A DNA stretch of 64,000 nt from Brachycybe producta (GCA_036925085.1 JAUPFP010000001.1:18723342-18787341); one strand, 5' to 3'; counted from the stretch's first letter, positions 18,985-28,400 are shown. Translations and numbers: made by a program. Notes: a model not told the origin generated them from the sequence alone.

Positions 18985-19817
18985 CGTTGTTTAGGTAAAA
19001 ATACAGCGGTATACTCTCCCGGAAATATATTCGTTCTGAGCCTAGAATTGTCATCCGCATTCTGCGTGAGATCAATCATCAAGTAACTGTACGGATCACG
19101 AGTACTCTGGTTAAAGGCATCGATCATAAACTTGGTGTTACCAGGATACATCTGATGAGACAAATGAGCAATTTGAGATTTGTCACGAGGGTTTTTAAAA
19201 AGAACCAGATAAGAAGCATTGAAAGAAATGGTGCGCTGATACGGGTTCTTGTCAAAAATATTTTGAGTAATAAATATAACACTTATATTTTGATAATGCG
19301 AATCGCACGTAAAGAGCTGAGAAACACCCCTATCCACATCTTGAAACAGATCGTCGAGTACAATAAGCTGGTTTCTATCGCATCTTAGAGTCTTCATGTC
19401 AGGCATTCCTTTTAGAAATGTCGCTCGAGTCCCATAAAGTGAATACCAGTCTTGATATTGAGAATAGTACCACGTTACTCTTTCCGGTGGGGGTTTAATC
19501 ATTCCCCTGGCATGATCCAAAATTTTCTTAACGAAGGTTGTTTTTCCGCAATTGCTGGGACCGGCAATAATCATCTTAAACGGTGCCTTCAATGGAATGA
19601 AGGAACCCTCTTTTTCCATGATCGATACGGAATGTTGCTGTAGTTGTATATTGGCAGGTGCTTCCGTTTTAGTGGAAATAGCGATGTCCGTTGTTTCGAG
19701 GATAAGCATAAGAGCCCCTATGCAGCGCATAACGATGTATTTTATACTCGGTTTCCTTTTTTGCGGCATCACCGGTTCCTCTATCGTTAAGCGCGATATT
19801 TCATCTTGCTCTACCAT
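18981..19817 (-). CDS. A32-like DNA packaging ATPase
   Basis: 278 residues. Walker A GPSNCGKT (about 86-93), Walker B LIVLDDL (151-157), a sensor-like FITQNIF segment, and the C-terminal LTQNADDNSRLRTNIFPGE common to Polinton ATPases. FtsK/HerA-superfamily enzymes of this kind pump DNA into the capsid. The ATG at 19817 gives about 70 residues before the ATPase core, including a hydrophobic stretch (GALMLIL). The core may start later, but no internal start is favoured. First gene of the packed late block. Confidence 0.95.
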   Translation of the reverse strand: MVEQDEISRLTIEEPVMPQKRKPSIKYIVMRCIGALMLILETTDIAISTKTEAPANIQLQQHSVSIMEKEGSFIPLKAPFKMIIAGPSNCGKTTFVKKILDHARGMIKPPPERVTWYYSQYQDWYSLYGTRATFLKGMPDMKTLRCDRNQLIVLDDLFQDVDRGVSQLFTCDSHYQNISVIFITQNIFDKNPYQRTISFNASYLVLFKNPRDKSQIAHLSHQMYPGNTKFMIDAFNQSTRDPYSYLMIDLTQNADDNSRLRTNIFPGEYTAVFLPKQR

Positions 19818-19861
19818 TTTAGCTTCAAGAATGTAACGAGAATGAGTACATAACGTGATAT

Positions 19862-20230
19862 TTATTCAGTATTAGTACAAGCTTTGAAAATTTCACATCG
19901 CCACTCATATTCTAACCAATGGTCGATCAGATACGAAATTCCTTGAATGATGACGCTTCTAATCGGTTTGGCATATTCGATCCAGCGGTTTAACACAAAT
20001 AAGACATTCACACTCTCGAATAAATCATTTATTTTTTTCCGTTCGTATTCTTCGGGATACATCGTACAAAAATGAGACGGAACTTGACTTCCATCACCCG
20101 CTTTTAGGAGTTCGTCTTGATGAACACAGTCAGCACACGCTTTATTCCAACCTGGTAATTTTATCATGGTTTTTATCGCATCACGAGCTTGTGCGCGAAT
20201 ACCAGGAAAATCCGTTGGCGTATACAACAT
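19862..20230 (-). CDS. unknown Cys-containing 122-residue protein
   Basis: Begins with an ATG at 20230. Contains GWNKACADCVHQDE and CTMYPEEYERKK, then hydrophobic/aromatic helices (LFVLNRWIEYAKPIR, LIDHWLEYEWR). The CxxC-type spacing hints at a metal site. The stop overlaps an AATAAA (19861-19866, - strand), so this gene probably ends a transcript. I recognise no family. It lies 29 bp downstream of the next gene and is likely co-transcribed with it. Confidence 0.55.
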   Translation of the reverse strand: MLYTPTDFPGIRAQARDAIKTMIKLPGWNKACADCVHQDELLKAGDGSQVPSHFCTMYPEEYERKKINDLFESVNVLFVLNRWIEYAKPIRSVIIQGISYLIDHWLEYEWRCEIFKACTNTE

Positions 20231-20259
20231 TCTGAGTAAAATAAATTGTACATATTAGC

Positions 20260-20820
20260 TTATTTCTGTTTTTGTACCCATAATCCAAAAATATAAGCCT
20301 CATTTTTTGCACAATGTGCTATTCCATTTCTCCGTTTTTTATGACAACTACATGTAAAGTCAACTTCTTGAGGGCCAAAGATTGTCAGTAAATTCTCATA
20401 TTTCATACAAAGGCCTAGTTTCTCGAGGTTTATGCTAGAAATATTTAATTTCATTAATAAATTTTTTTCCACAGTGCCCCCTTTATAAGCAAATAAGGCA
20501 TTTAAATTTTTCTCAGAGGCATGCGTATACAAGCTACGTAAAACATTCAGTAATGTTGAAAATGCAACATCATCGGTATCATTTCTGTAAGAAAGACCAT
20601 GAATATGTGCCGTCACGAATTGCATTGTTCTGACATCTTTTTCAGTAAACAGTCTATTTTGAGGAAGTCGAATAAACATATTATTCGGGTGTGGATCACC
20701 GATAGTATAGTATCCCAATTCCTTAATGTAAAAATCACTTCCAATTTGAAATCCGTCACAATCAATAACGGTGGATATATTGCCGAAAATAGGCATTCTG
20801 GAAATTAATTTTTCATTCAT
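20260..20820 (-). CDS. unknown protein, possibly RNase H-fold-like
   Basis: 186 residues with an ATG start at 20820. The N-terminal pattern STVIDCDGFQ...FYIKELGYY and the C-terminal CSCHKKRRNGIAHCAKNEA recall a family common in insect and Polinton-type elements: an acidic-strand start plus a terminal C-H-C-x-W cluster. A nuclease fold has been suggested for similar proteins, but I cannot confirm catalytic residues. Start of a - strand transcript facing the RING gene across a 370-bp gap. Confidence 0.5.
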   Translation of the reverse strand: MNEKLISRMPIFGNISTVIDCDGFQIGSDFYIKELGYYTIGDPHPNNMFIRLPQNRLFTEKDVRTMQFVTAHIHGLSYRNDTDDVAFSTLLNVLRSLYTHASEKNLNALFAYKGGTVEKNLLMKLNISSINLEKLGLCMKYENLLTIFGPQEVDFTCSCHKKRRNGIAHCAKNEAYIFGLWVQKQK

Positions 20821-21191
20821 AAGGCTGAATCAAACCGAGAAAAGAAAAAACATACCTAATGCCGTGAAATCCGAGGCTTCGGGTAATGAGTATATCTTGC
20901 CATAGCGGATACGTTTCTCCAAGTACTTATACCCCTTAGCTTATTCCATTCTTGTTTCCAAGGGGTGTAAATAAATCTCGACCTTGACAAAACAAGAATA
21001 AACGTGTTCAGACATGTTTAGGCTTGTTCAAACATGCCTCGATGTGGTACAAAGGGTGTCTAAATCATGAACTTATGAAAACATGTATAGACATGATGAC
21101 TCATCTGTCTAATCTGTCCTACTGAAAAACTCCTGAGGATGTACCATGTCTGGCCCCGTTAACACTATTTCTCATACCTAATGGTAATCTT
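20821..21191. promoter_or_regulatory. divergent intergenic region with p53-type half-sites
   Basis: Lies between the - strand 186-residue gene and the + strand RING frame. AGACATGTTT (21010-21019) and AAACATGCCT (21030-21039) are perfect RRRCWWGYYY half-sites, spaced 10 bp apart. Two imperfect ones (AAACATGTAT, AGACATGATG) abut at 21079-21098. No other gene here. A regulatory role is inference. Confidence 0.4.
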
Positions 21192-21248
21192 TTGGAACAT
21201 GATAATTCCCAAGCCTATTGTCAAACCTTGGTTGGGCATGATGCAACT

Positions 21249-21731
21249 ATGTCTTCTTATAATTCATGTATTTCATTTGTAGACATTGCATCTGATTCTG
21301 AAACGGAGCCTGAAACTGTATCGAATGCCTCTACTAGAAGTGCTGCAGTTAATAGGCACCCAATTGTCTATCTCGATGACTCCAGTAAAAAATTTTAAAA
21401 AAATAATGAAATTGCAACTGCAGATGACACGACCGATAGTGAAATTCTCCTCGAACTGATGGGAAATCCACCTGTAAGCCGAAAAGAAGAACTTCTGGAG
21501 AAACTACTATCCTACGATGATGAAGAAACGGCGACTATCAAATATTGTACTATTTGTTTAGTGAAGGGTGCACGGGTTGTATTTGACCCTTGTAAGCATC
21601 AAGCTGCCTGTAAGGCATGTACAACAACGTTATTAGAAATGGAAAGTTTTTTATGCCCAGTGTGTAGAAACCCCATTTCAAATGTAATTGATGTTTACCA
21701 GCCCTTAACAGACTTATTGCCAATTCAATGA
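21249..21731 (+). CDS. RING-finger protein with in-frame stop
   Basis: One frame runs from 21126 to 21731 with a single TAA at 21396-21398. No ATG precedes 21249, so either that Met is the start or an upstream exon exists. The N-terminal part is acidic/Ser-rich (SDSETEPETVS). The C-terminus holds a C3HC4 RING: CTIC, then C-x-H (PCKH), C-x2-C (CKAC) and CPVC. Such RINGs at the C-terminus recall IAP/MDM2-class E3 ubiquitin ligases. No BIR domain is visible. Polyadenylation signal at 21743. The stop lies in TTTTAAAAAA, so a substitution or a sequencing error are both possible. Confidence 0.8.
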
Positions 21732-21773
21732 ATATCATCTAAAATAAAACCTGAAGTTCTTTTATATATTGAA

Positions 21774-21857
21774 CACTTCTGCAACAGACCTCTGCCTGCC
21801 TTGGGATACCAAGTTTGCTATCCCTAAGCAGGCAGAGGTCTGTGGAATGCAGAAGTG
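21774..21857. repeat. long hairpin between RING and Bcl-2-like genes
   Basis: Arms of about 35-39 nt: 21774-21808 pairs with 21819-21857. The core CAGACCTCTGCCTGC pairs perfectly with GCAGGCAGAGGTCTG, and 4-5 nt bulge out on the right arm. It sits between the polyA signals of two convergent genes. May act in 3'-end formation or be a small MITE. Confidence 0.85.
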
Positions 21858-21915
21858 TCATTAGTTATTATAAAGAAATGAAACAATACTGCAAAAAATT
21901 TCAGCATGTAACATT

Positions 21916-22392
21916 TTATTGCATTCGTATTAATAAATATAACAAAGTGCTAATCATCAGTAATTGCGGAACCACATGAATAACGTTACTCGGAGTGTCG
22001 TTAGGTGTTGCATAGACATCCTGCATCGCAGCCCATGATCCATTATCTCGAAGCCACGATGCTGATGACTTGAACACGTATTCACCAATATGCACTGCCG
22101 TTGCTTCCTCGAATCCGGATCTTGCCAGTTGGAGGACGAGTGCGTAAGTCACTATGATTTTACCAAATGATGGTGATCCTCGATAAATTTCGTCCAACAA
22201 GAAGGTTAATTCTTGGTTCAAATGTGACACAGTTTTTAAAGTTGTTGCTATGGATTCGAAAGCTTGAATATCCTTATTTCGAGCTTGTTCGGCGAGTTTG
22301 TAAATTGTTCGTGAAAAGTTGGAATTCACGGTTTCGTGCGATTGTTTGGCTATATGATACACATCAATGGCAATTTTAGTAGATTCCTGCAT
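21916..22392 (-). CDS. Bcl-2-like apoptosis regulator
   Basis: 158 residues from the ATG at 22392. Helix-rich. A BH2-type motif, SWLRDNGSWAAMQDVY (about 112-127), closely fits the W-x4-G-G/S-W-x3-x2-LY pattern of Bcl-2 proteins. A BH1-like stretch (EIYRGSPSFGKIIV, about 67-80) precedes it at the right distance. A hydrophobic C-terminal anchor (about 141-156) ends the protein, as in membrane-bound Bcl-2 members. The usual BH1 NWGR is SFGK here. No clear BH3. An AATAAA overlaps the stop and a TATA-like run precedes it. A role in blocking host cell death is inferred from family and context. Confidence 0.75.
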   Translation of the reverse strand: MQESTKIAIDVYHIAKQSHETVNSNFSRTIYKLAEQARNKDIQAFESIATTLKTVSHLNQELTFLLDEIYRGSPSFGKIIVTYALVLQLARSGFEEATAVHIGEYVFKSSASWLRDNGSWAAMQDVYATPNDTPSNVIHVVPQLLMISTLLYLLIRMQ

Positions 22393-22460
22393 GTTGAACA
22401 CCTTATTCGTAAAAGCTAAGCACAACTAACATTAAAAAGTGTAAAAGTGGTTGGCCTTCA

Positions 22461-22470
22461 TATATATATA
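22461..22470 (-). promoter_or_regulatory. TATA-like element of the Bcl-2-like gene
   Basis: TATATATATA on the minus strand about 70 bp upstream of the ATG at 22392. Confidence 0.45.
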
Positions 22471-22683
22471 TTCATAGTATGAATTAAAGCTTCTTACCTT
22501 CTATATACAAAACAACAAAGTCGTGAAAACAATTTTCTTTATCAACACAGTAGGTGGAAAGGTGGTAGAAAGAAGTTTTAAACTTCTTTCTCTGAGAAGC
22601 AAAAAAAACTGGGTCAAATTTTTTTTCTTATGATAAAGCATAATAATATAGATATGTCTCTATAGCTTATAAACTGGTTGGCC

Positions 22684-22810
22684 TTAAAACGAGTGGTGCA
22701 GAAATGACTCAATGAGAGTCTATGGGAGATTGGAATGTGGAGCTCGAAATGAGGTCACCATAGTAGTCTATGGAGAAAAGTGGTGCAGAAATGACTTTTC
22801 CTATACTACT
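22684..22810 (-). repeat. Polinton right terminal inverted repeat
   Basis: Reverse complement of 5834-5960 with one mismatch. Ends CCTATACTACT, and GACCAG follows immediately. Confidence 0.97.
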
Positions 22811-22816
22811 GACCAG
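22811..22816 (+). repeat. Polinton target-site duplication, right
   Basis: GACCAG, identical to 5828-5833. Confidence 0.95.
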
Positions 22817-23120
22817 CTATTGAAATGTTTTCATCAGGTAGGGAGCAAAAGTTGATAGTACTCTCTGATGATGCTTCCTTGGAACCTAATTCCTGACTTC
22901 CAATGTCATCTTCTTCCTGATCAACTCTTCTTGCCACATCTTTTGTAGAGGACGAGGTGGTTCCTGAAAAGATGTTCAGGTTAAATGTGAGCCTAGATAA
23001 AGATAACTATTGAAAACCTCCTGTAACAGAAATAACTATTACTTTCTTCTTCAGAAGTTGCAGTTGTCTTGAAAAACTTTGTTATCGTCTGTGACGGGGC
23101 CTTTTGTGATGGACCCTTTT
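22817..23120 (-). pseudogene. hAT transposase remnant, N-terminal part
   Basis: Minus-strand frame rich in Ser/Glu/Asp (VARRVDQEEDDIGSQELGSK, then SLPDENISIAG), like the disordered N-terminus of ZMYM1-type hAT transposases. It runs straight into the target duplication and resumes at 5833 on the far side of the Polinton. A probable splice acceptor lies near 23040. It shows that the Polinton disrupted this gene. Confidence 0.6.
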
Positions 23121-23627
23121 CATTGTTTTAATTGTAAAGTTGTAAACTTTGTTTCCAACTAAGTAAAAAATAAAATTGAGAAAAATATGGCCCCAGCATA
23201 ATTAATGTGGCTATATAAATGGTTCATTATAATTATATACTTCCATTGGTCCAATGGAAGCCGCATGGCTCCACATTACATTTCATAGTACATACCATCT
23301 AAACCTAGCCTAACATAGGTTTTGAATGACGCCATTTTGTTTTTGTTATGCATGCAGATTAGATATAATTTTACTTGAAAATGGAAAAGAAAGTACATAT
23401 ATAAAATAAAAAGTTTATATAAACATTTTTTAGACATTATAATTGGGTCTCAAAATAAAAAAAGTTCTGATTTCGGGGGGGTCCGGACCCCATGGACCCC
23501 CCCCCCCCCCCCACGCTATGTGCCTGGGCTAAGCATAGTGTTTTTTCTGTAATGTTAATGTCGTCATGGAAAGGAATTGTACGGCATGTTATGTGTGCTT
23601 AGAAATAATTTTTCCATTATTTTACAG

Positions 23628-25240
23628 CTCTAATTTTTGAGAGATGCAACTCGAGTACAGTTTCGCATCACGACATTGAGTATAGTTTGAAAACTCTGAA
23701 CGCGTCATATTCTTTTGAAGAAATTGCTTGCGATGAACTGAATGATCTGAATGGTCTTCGTAAGTCAAATAAATGTAAATATTTTTATATTTTTATTTAT
23801 ATAAATCTTTATTATTTTTCTAGATTCGTTACGAAATAACAGGCCACTTTTATTAGTAGCAAGGAAACCAACTATCGACTTTGTGAATTCAGTTTTGCTA
23901 TATGACAAGGCTCCTTTGATTAACATTGTTGACACTTCGGACATTTTACTGTTGAGACAGAAGAATGTTAATGTATGCTTTCAGATGTTGACATCATTAT
24001 TAATGCACTGGACTTGGGGTGGTGTTCACCTTTACATAAACCAGTATTATTGTAAGATGTCATTCATGTATTGAGTTGATATGAATGTGTAGTTAGCACT
24101 TATTTAATTTACACTTAGTTTTCTTGATCTATTTTTTTCTGGCTTGTGTTTTTCTCCAGAATTATTTTTTTACTAGAATGTTTATCATCAGATTTTTTTT
24201 ATTTAAGAGCCTAGATACAGCGTTTAGTTCAAATTTTTTCCGAATGTAGGCGCTGCGATCATTTTTGAATGAAAAACGGTTTTTTGATTTTTTTTTTCTA
24301 CAGGTTTAAGTCACATATTTTATAGAAAAATAATTTCGCTTATAAAAAGAAAACATCGTGAAGCCAATAGATTAATGCACGTGATAATTATTATGTGATT
24401 GCTGTAAGTCGTTTTGGTCCTATGTTACTTAACATGGAGTTAAAAAAACAATCGATTTTGAACCTTGTTTAAAAATATAAGGACATTTTCAAAAATTATA
24501 TAAATTGAGCACGTAAAAAAACAATACTTTTTATTGCATTTTGCGCTTTATTATATTTTAATTAAGCAATTGTGAGTCGATTTCTTGCAGTTTTAGTAAC
24601 ACCATATAATAACACTCGTTGTTGTCTGCTCAAAACAACAAAATGGTGGTGTACCTAGGCTCTTAAGGTTAAAAGGTTTTAAAACATGTGAGCCAACTTT
24701 TTTATCTTCCAAACTTTTAAGATAACCCTTTCTAGATTAATTAAACCAAATTTTAATGTTATTATCCTGAAAAAAATGACTAGATTAAAAACATGGGACT
24801 TCTAGTTTAATGCAATTTTTCTGTTTATTTCTGTATTTCAGATGTTGATAGTGAATTTAATATTTTGAAACTGCGACAGAGTCCTTACATTGATGGTAAC
24901 ATATCTGTCATTTCAACTCATATAGCTGAAATGTCTTCACCAATGGATTTCATTGAATTTTTGCAAATGGGAGATGTGCCACATAAGTTTATTGTGCTAT
25001 TGGTTGATTCGGAAACTGTGCTTCAAATTATGCAGTTGGTATGGTACCCATTTTAATGTTTAATGTTGGTTGCATTTAATAATTTATTTTGTTTTTATTC
25101 AGGCAAATGATGGTGACTTGTTAACAAGTAGTCAACATTGGCTTGTGTTTTATAATGGAAACTTGAATATGCTATATAACATACTGAATTTAAAGTTGGA
25201 TAGTCAAGTTTTTGTAGTTCGTCATCGAGGACACATAAGA
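23628..25240 (+). CDS. ionotropic glutamate receptor-like gene, exons A-D (N-terminal domain)
   Basis: Four exons: 23628-23759, 23824-24051, 24842-25038 and 25103-25240. All are flanked by AG and GT (GTAAGT, GTAAGA, GTATGG, GTGAGT). Phases chain without a stop: 2/1, 2/1, 2/0, 0/0 leftover bases. Encoded text includes EEIACDELNDLNGL, LLLVARKPTIDFV, LTSLLMHWTWGGVHLYIN and QHWLVFYNGNLNMLYN, which is the style of the amino-terminal (LIVBP-like) domain of ionotropic receptors. Exons E-G at 42421-42934 continue the frame. Upstream exons are not seen; the hAT element ends 101 bp before exon A. Receptor subtype is undetermined. Confidence 0.7.
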
Positions 25241-26539
25241 GTGAGTATTAAAACTATATAATTAAAATAAGGAATGCCTATTTGCTTCTGTGTTTGTCTT
25301 GTTACACTATATGATTTTGGTTGTTTTATTAGTTGTTTTTATTTTTCTTAATATTAATGCTTCTTTTGAATGAGTTTTGGGCCACAAAATGTAGTCGAAA
25401 GTAGCTGTCGTCGCAATGTATTTTTTTTATCGAAAGACGCCAACCTTGGCACAAAGTTTAAAATCGCGTTGTGCCAAGCTTGCCATCTTTCCGTAGAAAA
25501 TGCATTGTGATAACAGTTCAGCGATCTTCGAATTTATTTTGTCGCCAAAAAGTTTTTAAAAAGTCATGTGTGTGCCAAGGACCTTAAAGTTTCAAGTAAT
25601 TTGGAGGCTGAAAGTGTATTTTGTTTTTTATTACTTGTTTTATTTAACTTTAGCATATGTTTGTTTTTATTGTTGTAATATTCAATTTCATGTTTCTAAA
25701 GACATGACCTCACATGTGTTAGGCTAGCTTGTACTAACTCTTAAATTAAAACTTTTTATATCAATATGTTAAAGTCTACAGCCACTTTTTAAATATTAAA
25801 AATATAAATTTCTAGCCAATACATAGTTTAAAGCTATAAAAGATTAAGTTTTCAGTATGAAATTGAAATTGTCATTTAATATGAATTAGAAGTAAACAGT
25901 TGTGTTAAATAGCAACAAATATGCTCATATACTTTTATTGCCTTATATTCAATTCAGTTAAATACACCTGCAATCAGCTCAAAAGCCATGTGGCAGGGAG
26001 GGATTGCTCCCAATCACGACTGATTGTCATTATTGTTCTACCCTATCACACAAAACCAATCTGTTTACAGGCAGTGTCTCGAGCCTTCATTTCATGTGAT
26101 GCAGTGACAAATTTTTTTTAAAAAAACATTAGCCATCTGCAAAGCAGCAAAGAGAAAAAATATAATTAAAGTTGCTGATAAAAAAAGATAATGTTAAAAT
26201 TATTTCTCGAAGGAAATTTGACATGAACAAGATCAAAACGTAATACTTGTGACTAAATTCAAGAAATTTTTACATAATATGTAATGACTAGTCCACCAGT
26301 TTTCTGATTAACTGGAACGAAAGGGAATGTTTTTCAGCCACTACCCAGCATTAATCTTTAATGTTTTAAGTAATTTCAGGCTAGGGAATGGTGACCTTCA
26401 CTTGCTGAAAGTTAAAAGTAAATGCTTGATGTAACATCTAGTATCGCAGCATCAAACATTTATAATTGTAAGTCTGATAAAAGGTCATCAACATATTAAC
26501 ATATTTAGTAAAAAAAATTGAACATCAGGTAGTTTATAG
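25241..26539. other. intronic sequence with an imperfect hairpin
   Basis: Part of the 17-kb intron between exons D and E. 25411-25510 forms an imperfect hairpin of about 42-nt arms (outer CGCAATGTATTTT with AAAATGCATTGTG, inner CTTGGCACAA with TTGTGCCAAG), MITE-like. Nothing else recognised. Confidence 0.55.
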
Positions 26540-26850
26540 ACATTTTTATTAATTTTGTGTATGAAAACAATGAGCAACCATGCACATATTAAGATTTTCA
26601 TGATTAAATGATTGCCTGTTATCTCCATAAATGGACTTATGCATAGAGAAGGACCTTTCTACAGCAACAGAAGTGATTTGGGCAAATTATCTATTTTGCA
26701 CAGTATTTGGCATACCATTTTCTAGTATATAGTGTGGGTTCCTGGTGTTCCATTTGAAACATCAGCAACCAGGATTATTTTCTAATACATTAGTTAGCTT
26801 ATCAAAAACTTTTGTAGAATGAAGATTTTATCATTCTACTGTACATAAGC
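26540..26850 (-). pseudogene. second hAT transposase fragment (C-terminal dimerisation region)
   Basis: A minus-strand frame reads SVAVERSFSMHKSIYGDNRQ and then HENLNMCMV before a stop. This is the conserved C-terminal hAT pattern, distinct in sequence from the element at 3.5-5.8 kb. Upstream pieces are too decayed to follow. Confidence 0.6.
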
Positions 26851-26916
26851 CTAAATTTCAGGATGAAAAATGCGCATTTTTTGGTTTTTAAGCCTACCAC
26901 TAATTTCAATTTTCAT

Positions 26917-26980
26917 TATTAATACTATTATTATTATTATTATCATTATTATTATTATTATCATTATTATTATTATTATG

Positions 26981-27015
<35 letters not shown>

Positions 27016-27050
27016 CATCATTATTATTATCATTATTACTATTATTTTAT
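26917..27050 (+). repeat. (ATT)n microsatellite
   Basis: About 130 bp of ATT/TTA trinucleotides with occasional ATC and ATG variants. Poly-Ile frames on both strands are artefacts of it. Confidence 0.97.
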
Positions 27051-27537
27051 TATATTGCTTTTTGGTTTTATTTACTTGTTTATATGTTGGTATAGAAGTA
27101 TTTTTCTTAACTTTTCATATGACCCCTGTTTGCAGTATTATATTCCTTCTGCCAATAAACAGAAGTAAAAGTCCAGCAAACTAGGGAAATGTTTTATTGT
27201 GGTTAACTTACTCTTGTAATGTCCTTATGCTTTTTCTTACTATTTTAATTCATTTGTTAGGCATTGTATACATATTTTTGAACTGATATAATGTGTTTTA
27301 ATGTTTAGCTATTAGTTTGGTTTTTTTAGAATTTAGGCCTATGCAGATTATACTTGTGTATTTTTATTTTATTTTCTTGCATAGAGCTCAAGTTTATTCT
27401 CACACTTCCAAAGTTGCATTTAAGTCCCTCCTTTTTCAATAAAGGCCCTGTTACATTATTTATGAAAATACTGGTGGTTGCCTTTTCAAAGGAAGTTAGG
27501 CTGATTTATATTACCATCATTTATCTTGTATTAATAC

Positions 27538-28400
27538 TGTGAGCTTTTGACGTCGACTCTATTATTTTACCAACTTGTAGATGATGATTTTTATAACTCG
27601 TGGCTTCTCTGCGTCGCCGGTGCCCGCACGGAGAAGATTCAAGCTACAGAAAGAGTTGGATGGAGATAGATTCCGACCATCCTCTTGCAGGGGGGTGAAT
27701 TCTATGCAGAAGGATGGTGGCCATCCTTCTCTCAGTCGATGCTGATATGCATCCTCTATTGTTGTTACCCAATCGAAGATGCTGTAGCTGCTCCAAGATT
27801 GTATGACTCCTTGCCCTATGGTGTCTCCGGCCTCTGTAGAGAAGTTATTAGTTACCGAACATAAAGACAACGCAGTTTCTCATTGTAATGCTTTTATTCA
27901 TCTTTGCTCAGAAACATCAAGAGTACAAAGATGAATTGTTTAAATCAAAATTGCGTCCTTATGCCCATGATGTGGTACGGAATAGAATCAACATAATACA
28001 AATTAGAGCAAAGACAAGGATAAAGAACAAAGAGGAACACGGTCCTTTTATACCTTGGACCTGTGTACACCTACGAGGTGTAAGCAGGTCCAAGTGACCA
28101 TGGTCCTAAGTGTATCACTCCGCCACTTCGATATGAGTCAGAAGTGTGAGTCAGAGAGGAGGGAGGGACAAGCGGGAGTTGTTTACCCCCCTGGCTATGG
28201 ATTTGGCGGGAACGGGAGTTACTGGGTGATACATACCCTCCAAGTCCTCGTACTCCAGCCAAGGGTGGAGGAAGGGTCAACTTACGCAAGCAGGAAAGAC
28301 ATGGGTGGACACGGATGCACCTTGTACAGAGGTTTTTATGGAAATGCACTGGCACCAAAGTGTCAGTGCCTCTTAATATACAAAAGGCTGAAAACATGAA
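27538..28400 (-). repeat. LTR-like dispersed repeat, copy 1
   Basis: 27538-27900 matches 44433-44812. Shared blocks are TGTGAGCTTTTGAC, TTATTTTACCAAC and GCTTTTATTCATC. On the minus strand it carries AATAAA near 27895 and a TATAAAAGGACC at 28041-28052 further upstream. The order TATA-AATAAA-terminal CACA suggests a solo LTR in minus orientation. The far edge is not defined. Confidence 0.5.

Larger units (their letters stand above)
5834..22810. mobile_element. Polinton/Maverick (adintovirus-like) element, full length
   Basis: 16,977 bp bounded by 127-bp inverted repeats (one mismatch) that begin AG and end CT, with a perfect 6-bp duplication. It encodes the full Polinton core set: protein-primed PolB, retroviral-type integrase with chromodomain, A32-like packaging ATPase, adenain-type protease, hexon-like major capsid and penton. 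Accessory genes are dUTPase, a PC4-like protein, a pX-like core protein, a pVI-like small protein, a RING protein, a Bcl-2-like protein and four unknowns. Genes run + on the left, - through the middle, and convergent (RING +, Bcl-2 -) at the right. Four genes carry single disabling changes, so the copy looks recently but definitely inactivated. Confidence 0.97.
3185..23526 (-). mobile_element. hAT transposon split by a Polinton
   Basis: Matching termini lie at both ends: CAGGCACGTAGTGTG at 3185 and the inverted CAGGCACATAGCGTG ending at 23526 (13 of 15 identical), each followed inwards by a G-rich tract. Minus-strand hAT transposase remnants lie inside next to both ends. The Polinton at 5834-22810 separates the 5' part of the transposase gene (22817-23120) from the rest (3560-5830). 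Without the insert the element is about 3.4 kb, a normal hAT size. No 8-bp target duplication is visible, consistent with age. The distance to host exon A is only 101 bp. Confidence 0.75.

Noticed and set aside
9167-19817. Reading the block as a bacterial phage or plasmid because of ATGA overlaps
   Set aside because: Introns, TATA/AATAAA signals, chromodomain integrase and the hAT/receptor context show a eukaryotic element.
20828-20864. GTATGT...TTCAG as an intron just before the 186-residue gene
   Set aside because: Only about 37 nt long, too short for a usual animal intron.
3177-23534. 8-bp target duplication for the hAT element
   Set aside because: Flanks CGAGGGGC and GGCTAAGC do not match, so ends are called from inverted repeats and coding content only.
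26851-27184. poly-Ile frames on both strands
   Set aside because: Products of the (ATT)n microsatellite.
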